Below, piece after piece: positions 21,471 to 32,301 of a DNA stretch of 64,000 nt. Every line of letters begins with the position of its first letter. The stretch's first letter is position 1. The position numbers and the translations under genes are program-made. The notes under the pieces were generated by a model. It was not told where the DNA came from, made no database searches, and saw only the letters and a list, made by a program, of their open reading frames with translations. The stretch comes from Ophiostoma sp. CBS 140.51 (taxonomy: Eukaryota; Ascomycota; Sordariomycetes; Ophiostomatales; Ophiostomataceae): contig JANSLP010000111.1 of assembly GCA_029298735.1 (NCBI GenBank), forward strand, positions 28,010-92,009, given 5' to 3'.

Positions 21471-23631
21471 ATGTCCTTCAATTTCGGCGGGCCTTCGGCG
21501 ACGGCCGGCTCGTCGACGCCTACCACGTCAGCTCCCTCTCTCTTCGGTGCTGCCGGAGCTGGCACCACGAGCGGTACCCCATCATTCTCCCTCGGCAACG
21601 CGGGAGCCAGCGCTGCTCCTGCGGCATCCACAACGCCTGCCACGGCTGGCGGCGGTCTGTTTGGCGGCGGTGCTGCTTCGACGACAGCCCCGGCTGCGGG
21701 CAAGTCGCTCTTTGGCGGTGCTTCGACTGGTGGCGGTGGTTTGTTTGGCTCAACGCCTGCTGCTGGCACCACTACGGCCAGCCCCGGTGGGCTGTTTGGT
21801 GGAGGTGCCGCCGCTGCAAAGCCTGCCACAACGGGCCTTAACTTTGGCTCAGCGACCCCGGCTACAGCTGGTGCCGCTGCCCCGAAGAGCCTTTTCGGAG
21901 CCACACCTGCTACCAGTGCCCCGTCGGGCAGCACAACGCCTAGCTTTGGCGGCTTCGGCACCGCAGGTGGCCTCGGTGGCGGCCTGTTCGCTGGAGCCGG
22001 CTCTACCACACCTGCAAAACCCCTGTTTGGTGGCCTAGGCTCGACCACACCCGCAGGAGCACCACCGGCCAACAAGCCTGCAACCACTTCTTTCTTTGGC
22101 AACACATCCGCGGCGCCCGCTGCTGGTACTACAGCTGCTCCTTCGGGTGGCCTGTTCGGTGGTGCGGCTACCACCCAGGCCCCAAAGCCTAGTAGCTTGT
22201 TCCCTGCCACAACAAGCACCGCACAGCCCGCTATGGCCACGGCGGCGACTCCGTCTCTGTTTGGCGCGAAGCCTGCTACTACTGCGGCTCCGGCCGCTGC
22301 AGCCAACACAGGTGGCTCTCTATTTGGTGCTGCCGCACCTGCAACCACCACTGCTGCTGCACCTTCTGGCGGTCTGTTTGGCGGTGGCACCACGTCCACC
22401 CCTGCGACCACATCTGCTTCTGCTGCTTCTGGTGGTCTTTTCGGCGGTGGTGCCACTCCTGCGGCTACAACTACGACCACTTCTGCCCCTGCGGCTGGTG
22501 GTCTGTTCGGCGGCCTTGGCGGCGCTGCTTCTACTGCCGCGGCGACCCCGGCCGCTACCACGACTGCTGCACCTGCAGCTTCGACACCGTCCCTGTTTGG
22601 CGCGAAGCCAGCTGCCACCCCTGCTACGACCGCCGCTCCTGCCGCAGCGGGTGGTGGTCTGTTTGGTGGCGGCGCGGCCGCTACAACTACCCCGGCGTCT
22701 ACTGCTGCACCTGCCGCCACGACCGCTACTGCTGGCTCCAACCTGTTCGGCGCAAAGCCGGCAGCATCGACCACGACACCTGCCACTGCGTCCACTACGA
22801 CAACTGCGCCGGCTTCTGCCACGACTGCAGCGGCCCCGGCCACCGCCGGTGGTTCCACTACCACGCCGTCAGCCACAGCCTTTGGCAGCTCCACCACCGG
22901 ACCTACCTCGCAGCTGGCCCGGTTAAAGAACCGCACCATGGACGAGATTATTGGCCGGTGGGCGACGGATCTGGACAAGTACCAGAAGGAGTTCCAGGGC
23001 CAGGCGTCGCGTGTCAAGGAGTGGGACCAGAAGCTTGTGGAGAACGGCGAGAAGATCCAGAAGCTGTACCTCGAGACGTACGAGGCCGAGCGTGCCAGCA
23101 ACGAGATTGACCGGCAGCTGCAGTCCGTTGAGAGCCAGCAGGACGAGCTGGCGGCATGGCTGGACCGGTACGAGCGTGAGGCTGAGGAGCTGCTGAACCG
23201 GCAGAGCGGACCGGGCGAGCAGCTCACTGGCCCCGACCAGGAGCGTGAGCGGACATACAAGCTGGCGGAGCGGCTAATTGACCGCATGGACGACATGAGC
23301 AAGGATATGACCAAGATGATCAAGGAGATCAACGACATCTCGGGCAGTCTGAGCAAGACGGGCAAGACCGACGACCCGGTAAGTTTCACGCCACCGTATG
23401 ACTTAATGTTACAAGAGGCCCAGATACTAACATCTCCTCCAGCTGAGCCAAATCGTGCGGGTGCTCAACGGCCACTTGAGCCAGCTGCAGTGGATCGACA
23501 CCAACGCAGCGGCTCTGCAGGCCAAGGTGGCAGCGGCCAAGAAGACAGAGGCCAACCTCGGCGGCTCGCACAGCGGACTCGAGAACGACGCGGCCGAGAG
23601 CTTCTACCGGTCGTACATGGGCCGGCGGTGA
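21471..23631 (+). CDS. NSP1: Nucleoporin NSP1 (Nup62 homologue)
   Basis: Two exons (21471-23378 and 23443-23631, intron 64 nt, GTAAGT...TCCAG) encode 698 residues. Residues 1 to ~478 form an FG domain, starting MSFNFGGPSAT. About two dozen phenylalanine-glycine units sit in Ala/Thr/Ser/Pro spacers. Nearly all are of the GLFGG or SLFGA kind rather than the FxFG usual for Nsp1. From ~479 comes the coiled-coil Nsp1_C domain (TSQLARLKNRTMDEIIGRWA, then DLDKYQKEFQ and AWLDRYEREAEELL). Exon 2 completes it (LSQIVRVLNGHLSQLQWID, ending SYMGRR). Nsp1 assembles with Nup57/Nup49 in the central channel and with Nup82 at the cytoplasmic face, where its FG domain forms the permeability barrier. Confidence 0.93.
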
Positions 23632-24247
23632 AGTTGATGATTGGAAGCAAGCCTCGTTGGAGGCTTGGAGGGGAAGGATGGAACGCATGGAATTGCAAAA
23701 TAGGTGGCTTGCCTCTTTCTGTTGTTGGACTGGCATGGCAGCCTTGTTTATGTACCCGGATCATGGTTGATTTTTTTGTTGTCTTTTGTTTTGTTGTACT
23801 TGTTACATCTTGTCATCTTGTCATTTTGTCGTTGATTCTTTATTATTTCCTTTTTAATGTACAATACGTCCAGTCGGATAAGAGTGCGCAAAATACGGTC
23901 GACATTATCTTTTTATTCACATTCGCGCGCGCATTAAGGTAAAAACATTGTTATGAGCTGAATGATGTCTTTTTAATGACAGAACAGGCCTCAATGGCCT
24001 TTCATTTGGTTATATGCTGTTGTATGTACTCGGTAGTCGGCCTCTTCAAGCTCCGCGGCTCTTTTCACAGAACCTTCGGAGCTCATACGTTGGCGTCATT
24101 GCCGCAATTCCAACTCCAAAGTCTGGGCTTTCGAAATCTGTTTGTTTTTATTCTTATTCTTTCGGCTTTATACGTAGACTGGGTCAAACTGTCGTGCGCC
24201 GTCGGCCATCATAATTTGCTTGCAAGCTATGTTTTATGTTTGGTATG
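23632..24247. other. Convergent 3' region between NSP1 and INH1
   Basis: T-rich (about 23760-23870), consistent with facing 3' UTRs. No gene seen. Confidence 0.5.
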
Positions 24248-24666
24248 TTAGTTCTTCTCGCCGCCCTGGTCCTTGGTGAGCTCGTCACTGTTGTATGGTT
24301 AGCAAGGTGAGACCCTAAAAATATAGCCGTCGTGTGGTATTGTCACATACATGTGCTGGGAAAGCTGTTCGAGGTGAGCCTGCTGCTCCTTGAGCTTCTG
24401 CTTCAGCTGCATCAGCTTCTCCTTCTCGCGTTGGCGGATGGCGTAGTCCTCGGCGGCCTTCTCGCGTTTGGTGAATGCGTCACTGTAGTCTAGTTAGTCT
24501 TGTCTGTGTCTCCTCGTTGTATTCATCTCCTGCCGTCTCTCACTTACGAAGTGCCGCGCGGTGCGCCGGTGTCGCCCTCGGCCATGCGGATGGCGCTGGT
24601 GGCAAAGGTCCGGGTAGCGGTGCGCAGAGTCGCCGGGCGGGCAACAGCGGTGAATTGGCGAAGCAT
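24248..24666 (-). CDS. INH1: Mitochondrial ATP synthase inhibitor protein (IF1/INH1)
   Basis: Three small exons (24548-24666, 24351-24482, 24248-24287) encode 96 residues. Introns are 65 and 63 nt, with GTAAGT...TACAG and GTATGT...AACAG. The N-terminus MLRQFTAVARPATLRTATRT is a mitochondrial presequence rich in Arg and Thr with no acidic residue. The mature part begins near the MAEGDTGAPR block, typical of IF1. A long amphipathic helix of basic and acidic residues follows (DAFTKREKAAEDYAIRQREK, then EQQAHLEQLSQ). The C-terminus is DELTKDQGGEKN. IF1 blocks ATP hydrolysis by F1 when the matrix becomes acidic. The gene is easy to miss because no single exon exceeds 44 codons. Confidence 0.92.
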
Positions 24667-25374
24667 TTTTGGTATGTGTGGAGGGTTGGAGTGTGGTGGA
24701 AAGTGTGGTTGTTGGTAAGTAAGAAAAGAAAGGAAGAAGAGAAGAAGGGAAGAAAGAAAGGTGTGTGGAGAGAAAGGATGAGGAGAAGTCCGTCAAGTAA
24801 ATAGGCCGGAAGCGAAAAAACCACGCGTGATTGAATATGCGGCTCGGATTGGGAGGGGAGCAGGAGCACGAAGACCAAGAGCCAGAGCAAGCAAGACCAA
24901 GAACACAGAAAGAGCGAGCCAGAAGGAGGGGTGGTGGTGCGACTGTCACCGACTCACCACTGAAGACACAGCGCATCGTCGCCCATAACCCACTGTGGGA
25001 CGAGGCCACTCGCCTAAAGCACCCCACTTTCTGGGCCTGGCCAGGTTAGGGCCAAGACCAGACCGCCCAAAAACGTCACTTCGGGCATACAAAAAGGCAG
25101 CTGGAAGCTCAAAGCTCCGTCATCCGCCGAGCCGTGCTGAGTGGGCAACACAGGTCAAAATGGCTGATAGGATGGATCATGGGATTGAGGGTCGACTATG
25201 GCACAGTGAACGACGACGCATGCAATTCTTCAAGAAAATACTGTACAGAGGAAACATAGATCTGAATTGCCATGAAAATAAGAGCTGTCGTAATTGGGGC
25301 ACGCATCAGGTGATATGAATTGTGCTCCTTCCACTTGTAAAGACTCCTTGCAAATTGTTGGACAGTCGGTCTCC

Positions 25375-25382
25375 TCACGTGA
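25375..25382. promoter_or_regulatory. TCACGTGA palindrome
   Basis: Perfect E-box palindrome, about 710 bp upstream of the INH1 start. Factor binding is inferred. Confidence 0.4.
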
Positions 25383-25611
25383 TGTTATTATCATCAGTTT
25401 GAATTGTCGTCGACCAAGTTTCACTCCATCGTTGCATAAAGACAACCTGTGACGATCCAATTGGCAGTTCTATGCTATCGTCAACGCATTGCGCTTTACA
25501 CTACAGCCAAAACAAGCTTTATGACGAAACCCATTTGGTCAACACCAAGATGATCCCAACAGACGACTCAGTCAGCTCCTGGTGTTCCTGTCGGAAACCG
25601 TCAGGTACGTG

Positions 25612-25619
25612 TCACGTGA
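25612..25619. promoter_or_regulatory. TCACGTGA palindrome (extended GTCACGTGAC)
   Basis: The palindrome extends to 10 bp here (GTCACGTGAC, 25611-25620). Second copy within 240 bp in the INH1/14-3-3 interval. Confidence 0.4.
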
Positions 25620-26692
25620 CTCGGCTCAGAACCGAAGTATTTCAACTGGAGTCAGATACTGCAGCAAAAGAAGCTCCTGGAATGTGTCGTCCAGCGGCCT
25701 GATCCACAGGGTCCACAGGCACCAATGCGAGTTGCAAACGCCAGACTGTGGTTCTGAACTGTTTTCAGACAGCAGACAGCACCAGAGCACTTCACACAAT
25801 CGGCATCGCCGTCTGGAGAGGACCAGAAACCAGACCAAAGCCTTGCGCCCCAAATGGCTCTTTTCTCAAAATAACCCGACCAGCGCAATGTACGAGAACG
25901 TCATCGGGCCAGCCGGCAGGTGCCGCAGAGGACTTGAAGCACACAAACTATCTTACAGGTACTAGTCTTGCAGAGTAGACGTCCAGAGTGACACGAGTGG
26001 ACGAGCTTGGCCCAAAACCTGGCAGCAGCTACGAGTACTGAGTATAAACGAGGATTGGTTTCGTTTCTTGATACGAGCCAGCGAGCTTGCTTTTTGTGAC
26101 TTCGTTTCTTTTTCCTTTGTCCTCTCCGTCCAGTAAATAACAACAGAGCGATCACAATACGCAGCAGGTGATATTAATAGCCCGGTCAACAGAGGGAGGG
26201 ATGGGAAATGAAAGCAATCCCACCAGGACGTCGAATCAAGGGCCAGACTCGTTTCATTACAGAAACGAGTCGACGATACTGGAAGTAAAAGGCCCCAGAA
26301 CCCCAAAGCCCCAGATATTCAGACATTCAGTGTCTTCCGCAGCAACAGGCAGGCGCAAAAGCACGTAAGATGGTAAGATGTGCCAGGACACTTCAAGAAA
26401 ACAAAGTGACGTTATTCCCTGGCGCGTTTCGATGGGAGATTTTGCCCCCTCTTTCCTCGTCCCTGTTCTTGATTTCTCTCCCTTTCCTTGGTCCGCTTAG
26501 TTTTTTGGTGCTACTCTTGCCTCGTTTTGCATTTTCTGTTCGTCCCAGCACAGCCACGCACGCCCAGCCCACACCAAAAAGGGACCAAAAACCCACCCGG
26601 GAGGAAAGCACCCCTCACCTTCCCTCCCTTACCATGGAGACAATGTGAGCAAGGCGACAACACGGGCCACATTGCGCGGGTGCGATTTTCTG

Positions 26693-26700
26693 TCACGTGA
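26693..26700. promoter_or_regulatory. TCACGTGA palindrome
   Basis: Third copy in the INH1/14-3-3 interval, about 1 kb before the CT-rich leader region of 14-3-3. Confidence 0.4.
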
Positions 26701-27738
26701 AGAGAAGCACCTCAGCGAGCCCAGTTCTCGTCACAATGGAGGTGGCTCCCTGGGGTTCAAGTTGGTTGGGGACAGAGGCCCGCAGCGCCCCTGTTTCTCA
26801 GCTGTGCTAATGTTTTCTGGCAAGGTATTTCGGGTGAACGTTTTGTGGCCGTTTCTGTGACAGGAATGGAAGCCACTGCTGACAGGTGGCCATGTCTGAA
26901 AACATCAGGCGTAAGCCAGGACCAGGCCCAAAGGGGAGGAGCGAGTGGCCGAAACGGAGGATGCCTGTTCACGAGAAATGCAAACCAATATGGAGTACCT
27001 GAGCCTTACTGTGTAAGATCCATGTGAACAGCACAATCGCATTCTTCTCTCACACAACAGCACCTTAGTGTACTCCGCACACAGTATCAAAAGTAACCTC
27101 CTCCATTTTCGTAATATATACCAGATGTGCGGTGTAGAAAGGCCAATGTCCGAGCTGAAGACAAATGCACCCTGGATATCAGCGGTCGGTACCTGCCCTC
27201 ACACCGTTCCGCTCACCGTCCGCTATGTAGCAGTGCAGCGCGCAGCGCATGACGACAGCCTGTTGCCCCTGTAATTCCAACAAGCCACCTCGAAACTGCG
27301 CAACCAGGTACCGAAAACGCACTGAGGCACTGGACATGCCGTCCCCGTTAGCTCCTGCCCTGACTGCCTGTTTCCTTGGCTGCCAATTCCTCCCACGCCC
27401 CTCCCTCTTTCCCTCCCTTCCGCTTGCTACAGCACCCCCTCCTTCCCCCCCCTAACGCCGCATTTTCTTGATTCCTTCCTTCCTTGTCTGGCTCCCTCTC
27501 ACCAGCAAATCGCGTCAACCAAAACAGAGAACAACACCACTCCTGCCAAAATCCCCAATTTTCCTACCTCGATCGCATTTCGCCTTCTTTTCCCTTTTCC
27601 CTTTTTACTTCTTTTCTTTCTCTCCCCTCTTTTTATTTCCCAAACCATTCGATCATCCACCACCACACTATCACCACTCACGTCCAACACCGTCTCCAAA
27701 CGACCGTCACTCTCTCACATTTTCCCTTTTTCTCCAAG

Positions 27739-29039
27739 GTACGTATCAGCCCTACACGAAAACGCAAAAAAGCTTTTTTCCACCTGCATCGCCATTGTCG
27801 TCACGATCCATACATGTACATATTCCCTATGATGTCCACGTCATGATTGCCTCCCCTTTACCCTCACTATGTCCGTTGCGACTTGTTGCCCACTCCATGC
27901 TTCCTATTCTGCCCATTCCCCGCCATTGTCCGCAAACCGCCAGACAAGCAGCAGAGATCGAGCCGATGCAGATGCACAAGCAAACGCAGATGCAAATGCA
28001 AATGCAACCGCTGCATCCAAACCACCGCGAGTCCAGAGAGCCCGGCGAACCACCGTGATCGTTCGCACCGACCGGCCCCCGTCCTGCCTAAATGCCCGCC
28101 CTCGTCCGGTACGCCACGTTCCCAATTGGCCGCCCTCCCGCACCCACTCCTCTGCTCGCAGAGGGGTTGCAAGCCAGGACAGAAAGGACCGGTGAGATGG
28201 TTCTCTAGCTCGTTTGGTTATGGCTTGCGCGTCGCTTCGCTGGCGGTGTAAAACAAACAATATAACCCGGCTGGACGGGGCCCAAAAGGGGCATCAACGC
28301 GGATCACGGTTCTAGGTTTTGCTTGGACTATGAGCATCACCCAACATCACCACTTCTGCTCCCGCTGGCTGGCGCTTCGCTTCGGCCTTCATCTCGGTGC
28401 TGGGTTGCGGGCTGTCTTTCCTGTGGCTCGTTGATCTGGCGCTGTTCTATTTGGCTTGCCTTGCTGGCGCTGTTGCTTGTCCGCCTTAGTGCCACCTTTG
28501 CGCGGACCCCACCGCATCGGCCAGAAGAGAGAAGCGGGGAGAGCCTCCTTTTTTCACTCACTGCCGTCTGGCCCTCTTTTCGCTCGCCCTGTTCCACCTG
28601 ACCTCTCCTCCCAATCTGCCTTCTCTGCCCTTCACTCCGCCTCTGCCTCCTTGTCCTCTCCTCCTCTCACCTCCCTCAACACTTTACCTCCTGCATATCG
28701 TCAACACCGCAAAAACCAACGCCAACACCATATTCTCTGCTGTCTAGTGCAACGCTCTTCTTTTCCCTTGTCATTCGCTTTTTTATCAATTCCTCAATCA
28801 ACATGTTTGTCTCTCCTGTCTAACTGCCGTGCTGCTATCCAATTCCCCCTTCACCCCCCTTGCTCTGCTGTGCTTCGTCCCCCCTTTCCCCGGCGCAAAC
28901 GGACGTCGCGACGTTTGCCGTTTTTTCAAACATCGCCAATTGCCCGCGTTTTGAGATTTATTCGCGTACTTCTTCTTTTCAAACTCAGAATATTGCTGGT
29001 GCTGTGCTGTTCGTTTTGCTAACATCTTGCGCCCTTCAG
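27739..29039 (+). other. Probable 1.3 kb intron in the 14-3-3 5' leader
   Basis: The right border is convincing: TGCTAAC about 20 nt before CCCTTCAG, ending at 29039, 16 nt upstream of the ATG. The left border is the best donor seen in the CT-rich leader (CAAG followed by GTACGTATC at 27739). Another donor could be used. This would be the longest intron in the window. It is inferred from splice signals only. Confidence 0.4.
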
Positions 29040-29055
29040 TCACACAACCGCCACA

Positions 29056-30261
29056 ATGGGTCACGAAGACGCCGTCTACCTCGCCAAGCTCGCTGAGCAG
29101 GCTGAGCGCTACGAGGGTACGTCAATAATGCAAACCACGAGATGCGAGATACTGGATACTGGGTCTCCAAATCGATTGTCGCCTCGAGAAACTACGGGTT
29201 CGCGGGCTTCAAGCGCGTTTGGCAGCCCAATTCTACCAGTAGCCTTGAATCCCAGCCGAATCCCAGCCAAATCAAAGTAAACCAGTCGAACACACCTACT
29301 AACGCGCCACTTCTCCCCCTTCTACAGAGATGGTCGACAATATGAAGATTGTCGCCTCCAAGGACCAGGACCTGACCGTCGAGGAGCGCAACCTGCTGTC
29401 CGTCGCCTACAAGAACGTCATCGGCGCCCGCCGTGCGTCGTGGAGAATCGTCACCTCCATTGAGCAGAAGGAGGAGTCCAAGGGCAACTCGTCGCAAGTC
29501 ACCCTTATCAAGGAGTACCGCCAGAAGATCGAGGAGGAGCTCGCCGGTATCTGCGACGACATCCTGAAGGTCCTCGACGACCACCTGATCCCCTCTGCCA
29601 AGACCGGCGAGTCCAAGGTCTTCTACCACAAGATGAAGGGTGACTACCACCGTTACTTGGCCGAGTTTGCTATTGGCGACAGACGCAAGGACTCCGCCGA
29701 CAAGTCGCTCGAGGCCTACAAGGCTGCCACCGAGGTTGCCCAGACCGAGCTGCCGCCTACCCACCCCATCCGCCTGGGTCTTGCCCTGAACTTCTCCGTG
29801 TTCTACTACGAGATCCTGAACGCCCCCGACCAGGCCTGCCACCTGGCCAAGCAGGCTTTCGACGATGCTATTGCCGGTACGTGTTTTTGCGCCACAAACT
29901 GCCCACCAACCTGGTCAGATCCAAATACTTCGAGAATCAATCACCCGCTAACTAATATGTCTTACAGAGCTCGACACCCTGAGCGAGGAGAGCTACAAGG
30001 ACTCGACCCTCATCATGCAGCTCCTGCGCGACAACCTGGTAAGGACCCCACGAGCCTCTTTGCGACCGACTCGGATGAACGAAAATGGAGGAAGAAGAAG
30101 AAGAAAACAGCCCACTAACCACATTTTCTTAATCACAGACCCTCTGGACGTCTTCCGAGGCAGAGCCCGCTGCCGCCCCCACCGAGGCCGAGGCCGCTCC
30201 CCAGGAGGAGGCCAAGGCTGCCGAGCCGGCCCCGGCTGCGGAGGAGCCCAAGGCCGAGTAA
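29056..30261 (+). CDS. BMH1: 14-3-3 phosphoprotein-binding protein
   Basis: Four exons (29056-29116, 29328-29876, 29968-30038, 30139-30261) encode 267 residues. The protein starts MGHEDAVYLAKLAEQAERYE and continues EMVDNMKIVASKDQDLTVEE. Both family signatures are intact: RNLLSVAYKNV near residue 40 and [20 protein letters not shown] near 211-230. Phosphopeptide-groove residues are in place (KNVIGARRASWR and SKVFYHKMKGDYHRYLAEF). The acidic tail is Ala/Glu/Pro-rich, as in fungal isoforms. 14-3-3 dimers bind phosphoserine/threonine motifs and control kinases, H+-ATPase and cell-cycle regulators in the cytosol. The first exon holds only 20 codons, so the frame from 29330 alone would miss the N-terminus. 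Confidence 0.95.
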
Positions 30262-31095
30262 ACAAAAACTCGACGTTGACGTGTTCTTTCCTTTCTTGGG
30301 TTGCTTTTTCTCGTCCGGTTCTCGGTTGATCTTTTTTGATTGTTGAAATTCCGGCGGATTCTGGCTGGTGTCTTCGGAGTGTATGTGCACAAAGGAAAGA
30401 AGGAAGGGATTTTCGTCTTTTTTCACTGAAAAACGGAAAGAGAAAAAAAACCTACACATCACAATTGTATTGTGCTTGATTTTTTTTTTTATATGCTGTG
30501 CGAGTCACAATATTTGTCCCCTTCCCTCGAGCCCATCTTTTTTCCCCCGCTGTCTTACAAAATTCCCCCCCAAACCACCTTTTTTCCAAACTTTTTATCT
30601 CTTCTTTCTTTTTTGTACTCGTTTTCAGCATCTCGATTTAGAGGTCGGTAAGAAAAGAAACAAGAGGCGAAGAAAAAACCAAACTACAAAAAAAAAAGAT
30701 TAATTTTCCAATATATCAAAGAATTCCCATTGCGTTATATCTCAAAACTACTGTTCCTGTCTTGCTTGCATGCCTCGTCTGTTTGTTCTTGCTGCCCTTC
30801 ATACTCCTATCTGCTTTCCATTTTCTCTTCCAAGTGACTCTGTATCATTTATCTTCTACTTGTAGCTCTCGTAGCTATTTTAAGGGCTCATCCCACCTTC
30901 AGCATTAAAGCCACAAAGCATCGTAGAGACCCATCAAATCTGGGCTGTCGTTGGCTCATACACAAAGTACTCGCGTATTAAATGGCCACTATAAGGCAAT
31001 GATTGAAGTTGCTAGCCACCATACGTTTCTTAAAACAGGACGCTACATACAAATCTCCTCTTTGTTAAACAAACCCATTTCTCTTCAAGATCAAC
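30262..31095. other. Convergent 3' region between 14-3-3 and DPH4
   Basis: T-rich and A-rich tracts (for example T10 near 30480 and A8 near 30690). Fits facing 3' UTRs. No gene seen. Confidence 0.5.
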
Positions 31096-31749
31096 TTAGT
31101 CTTCCTCCCCCATTTCATCATCGTCGTCATCCTCGCCTCCGTCTGGCGCAACCGCAAAGTGCACACACAGCCATAGACTACAGTCCTGGCACCCCACCAG
31201 CAGTTCACCGGCCGGTATTGTTGTCGTCGCAGCTTTTGTGCCTTGATTTCCCATCAGCAGCTCCTCCATCGCTTCCGCATCCAGCTCCTCCTCCAGATCC
31301 CGCTCGCCAAACGTGTACCCCCGCGGGTTGCCGCACCGGCACGTGCGGTACCATGTCTGCATAGCTTCGTCGTAGGGAAGCTCGTCGAGGTCGACAATCT
31401 CAAGGCCCGTGGCCGTAGGCTCCAGAGCGGCCGAGGCGCTTTCGAGGGTGCCAGCAGTCGGAGCAGTGTTACCGGAAGCGCTATCGCCACCTAGAGCAAT
31501 GTAGGCGGCTTTGATGTCGTCGACAGTAAAGTTGGATGCCGCAGAGGAGGCGCCACTACCAGCGCGCATCTGCTTGTCCGGGTGGTGCTGGAGGAGAGCG
31601 CGGCGGTAGGCGCGGCGGACGAGGGCGGCGCGGGTGGCCTGGTCGGCCGGTGATGTGGAAGAGTTGTCAGAAGAAGAGTAAGAGGCCGACGTGAACCATG
31701 ATGGATCCAGGCCAAGGACGAGCCATGGTGTCTTGCGAGGATCGGCCAT
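31096..31749 (-). CDS. DPH4: DPH4, J-domain protein of diphthamide biosynthesis
   Basis: A single exon of 217 residues. An N-terminal J domain (about 7-88) holds the HPDK tripeptide at 56-59 (RRALLQHHPDKQM). A DPH-type (CSL) zinc finger follows, with Cys137 and Cys139 (RTCRCGNPRGYTF) and Cys187 and Cys190 (VGCQDCSLWLCVHF). The C-terminus is acidic. DPH4 (yeast Jjj3) feeds electrons or iron to the Dph1-Dph2 step that starts diphthamide formation on a histidine of eEF2, and can stimulate Hsp70. The ATG at 31749 is the only good start before the J domain. The loop between helices I and II is longer than usual (Ser/Thr-rich, 21-37). Confidence 0.92.
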   Translation of the reverse strand: MADPRKTPWLVLGLDPSWFTSASYSSSDNSSTSPADQATRAALVRRAYRRALLQHHPDKQMRAGSGASSAASNFTVDDIKAAYIALGGDSASGNTAPTAGTLESASAALEPTATGLEIVDLDELPYDEAMQTWYRTCRCGNPRGYTFGERDLEEELDAEAMEELLMGNQGTKAATTTIPAGELLVGCQDCSLWLCVHFAVAPDGGEDDDDDEMGEED

Positions 31750-32301
31750 TGTGGTTGTGTGTGAAAAAGTGCGTATGTTGAGAGGTTAATGAAATGAAAA
31801 AGTTGTATAAAAAAGGTGTGAAAATATAAGAAAGATGATGGGAAATTAGTACAAAAATAAAATCAACAAAGATTTTAAACCATAAAATGTAGAGACCACT
31901 CTATATATCTCCTAAAAACAGAATAATGGGAAGAAGAGAAGGTTGAGATGATATCTTAGCCCGAAGTAGTTTGTTTTCTTTCCATAATACAGTTTTGTTG
32001 TCGCGACATGTGGTTGAAGTGAAAATTTTGGTGGAGAGGCAAATGACTAAGCAGTACAGCCAACATCGCCCACCCGACATACATCTGCCAACTCGGCCAA
32101 CATGATAATCACAACATTTTCATACTTAGACGCGTTGAAATTGTCCCGAAACTAGATGTATATATATTTTAATGCCCTTTTGCTACATAGCCATTCTTAC
32201 ACTTGAACTAAAATCCCTTGAAGTAAAGTCCAATCCATTCTTATACCATTTTTCTCTCCCTCCTATCCACGATATCCGCAGAATATAAATTCCTTATCTC
32301 T
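31750..32301. other. Interval between ARS2 3' end and DPH4 start
   Basis: AT-rich. It holds the DPH4 promoter and leader (right of 31750) and the ARS2 3' UTR. The two genes run in the same direction. No gene seen. Confidence 0.5.

Larger units (their letters stand above)
24667..29055. promoter_or_regulatory. 4.4 kb divergent INH1/14-3-3 region with a probable 14-3-3 leader intron
   Basis: No coding sequence is supportable. Open frames in the CT-rich part (for example 27468-28058) lack domain character. Three TCACGTGA sites lie at 25375, 25612 and 26693. From about 27400 the plus strand is strongly pyrimidine-rich, as expected for a 14-3-3 leader. A CAAG/GTACGT donor at 27739, and a TGCTAAC branch point followed by CAG at 29039, suggest a spliced 5' leader. 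Confidence 0.45.

Noticed and set aside
21446..23389. Long minus-strand open frame (647 codons) across NSP1
   Set aside because: It is the antisense of a GC-rich repetitive FG domain. Its Pro/Val/Ala repeats mirror the sense repeats, and NSP1 is unmistakable.
27468..28058. 196-codon plus-strand frame upstream of 14-3-3
   Set aside because: CT-rich leader DNA translates to Ser/Pro/Phe/His low complexity. It crosses a strong splice donor.
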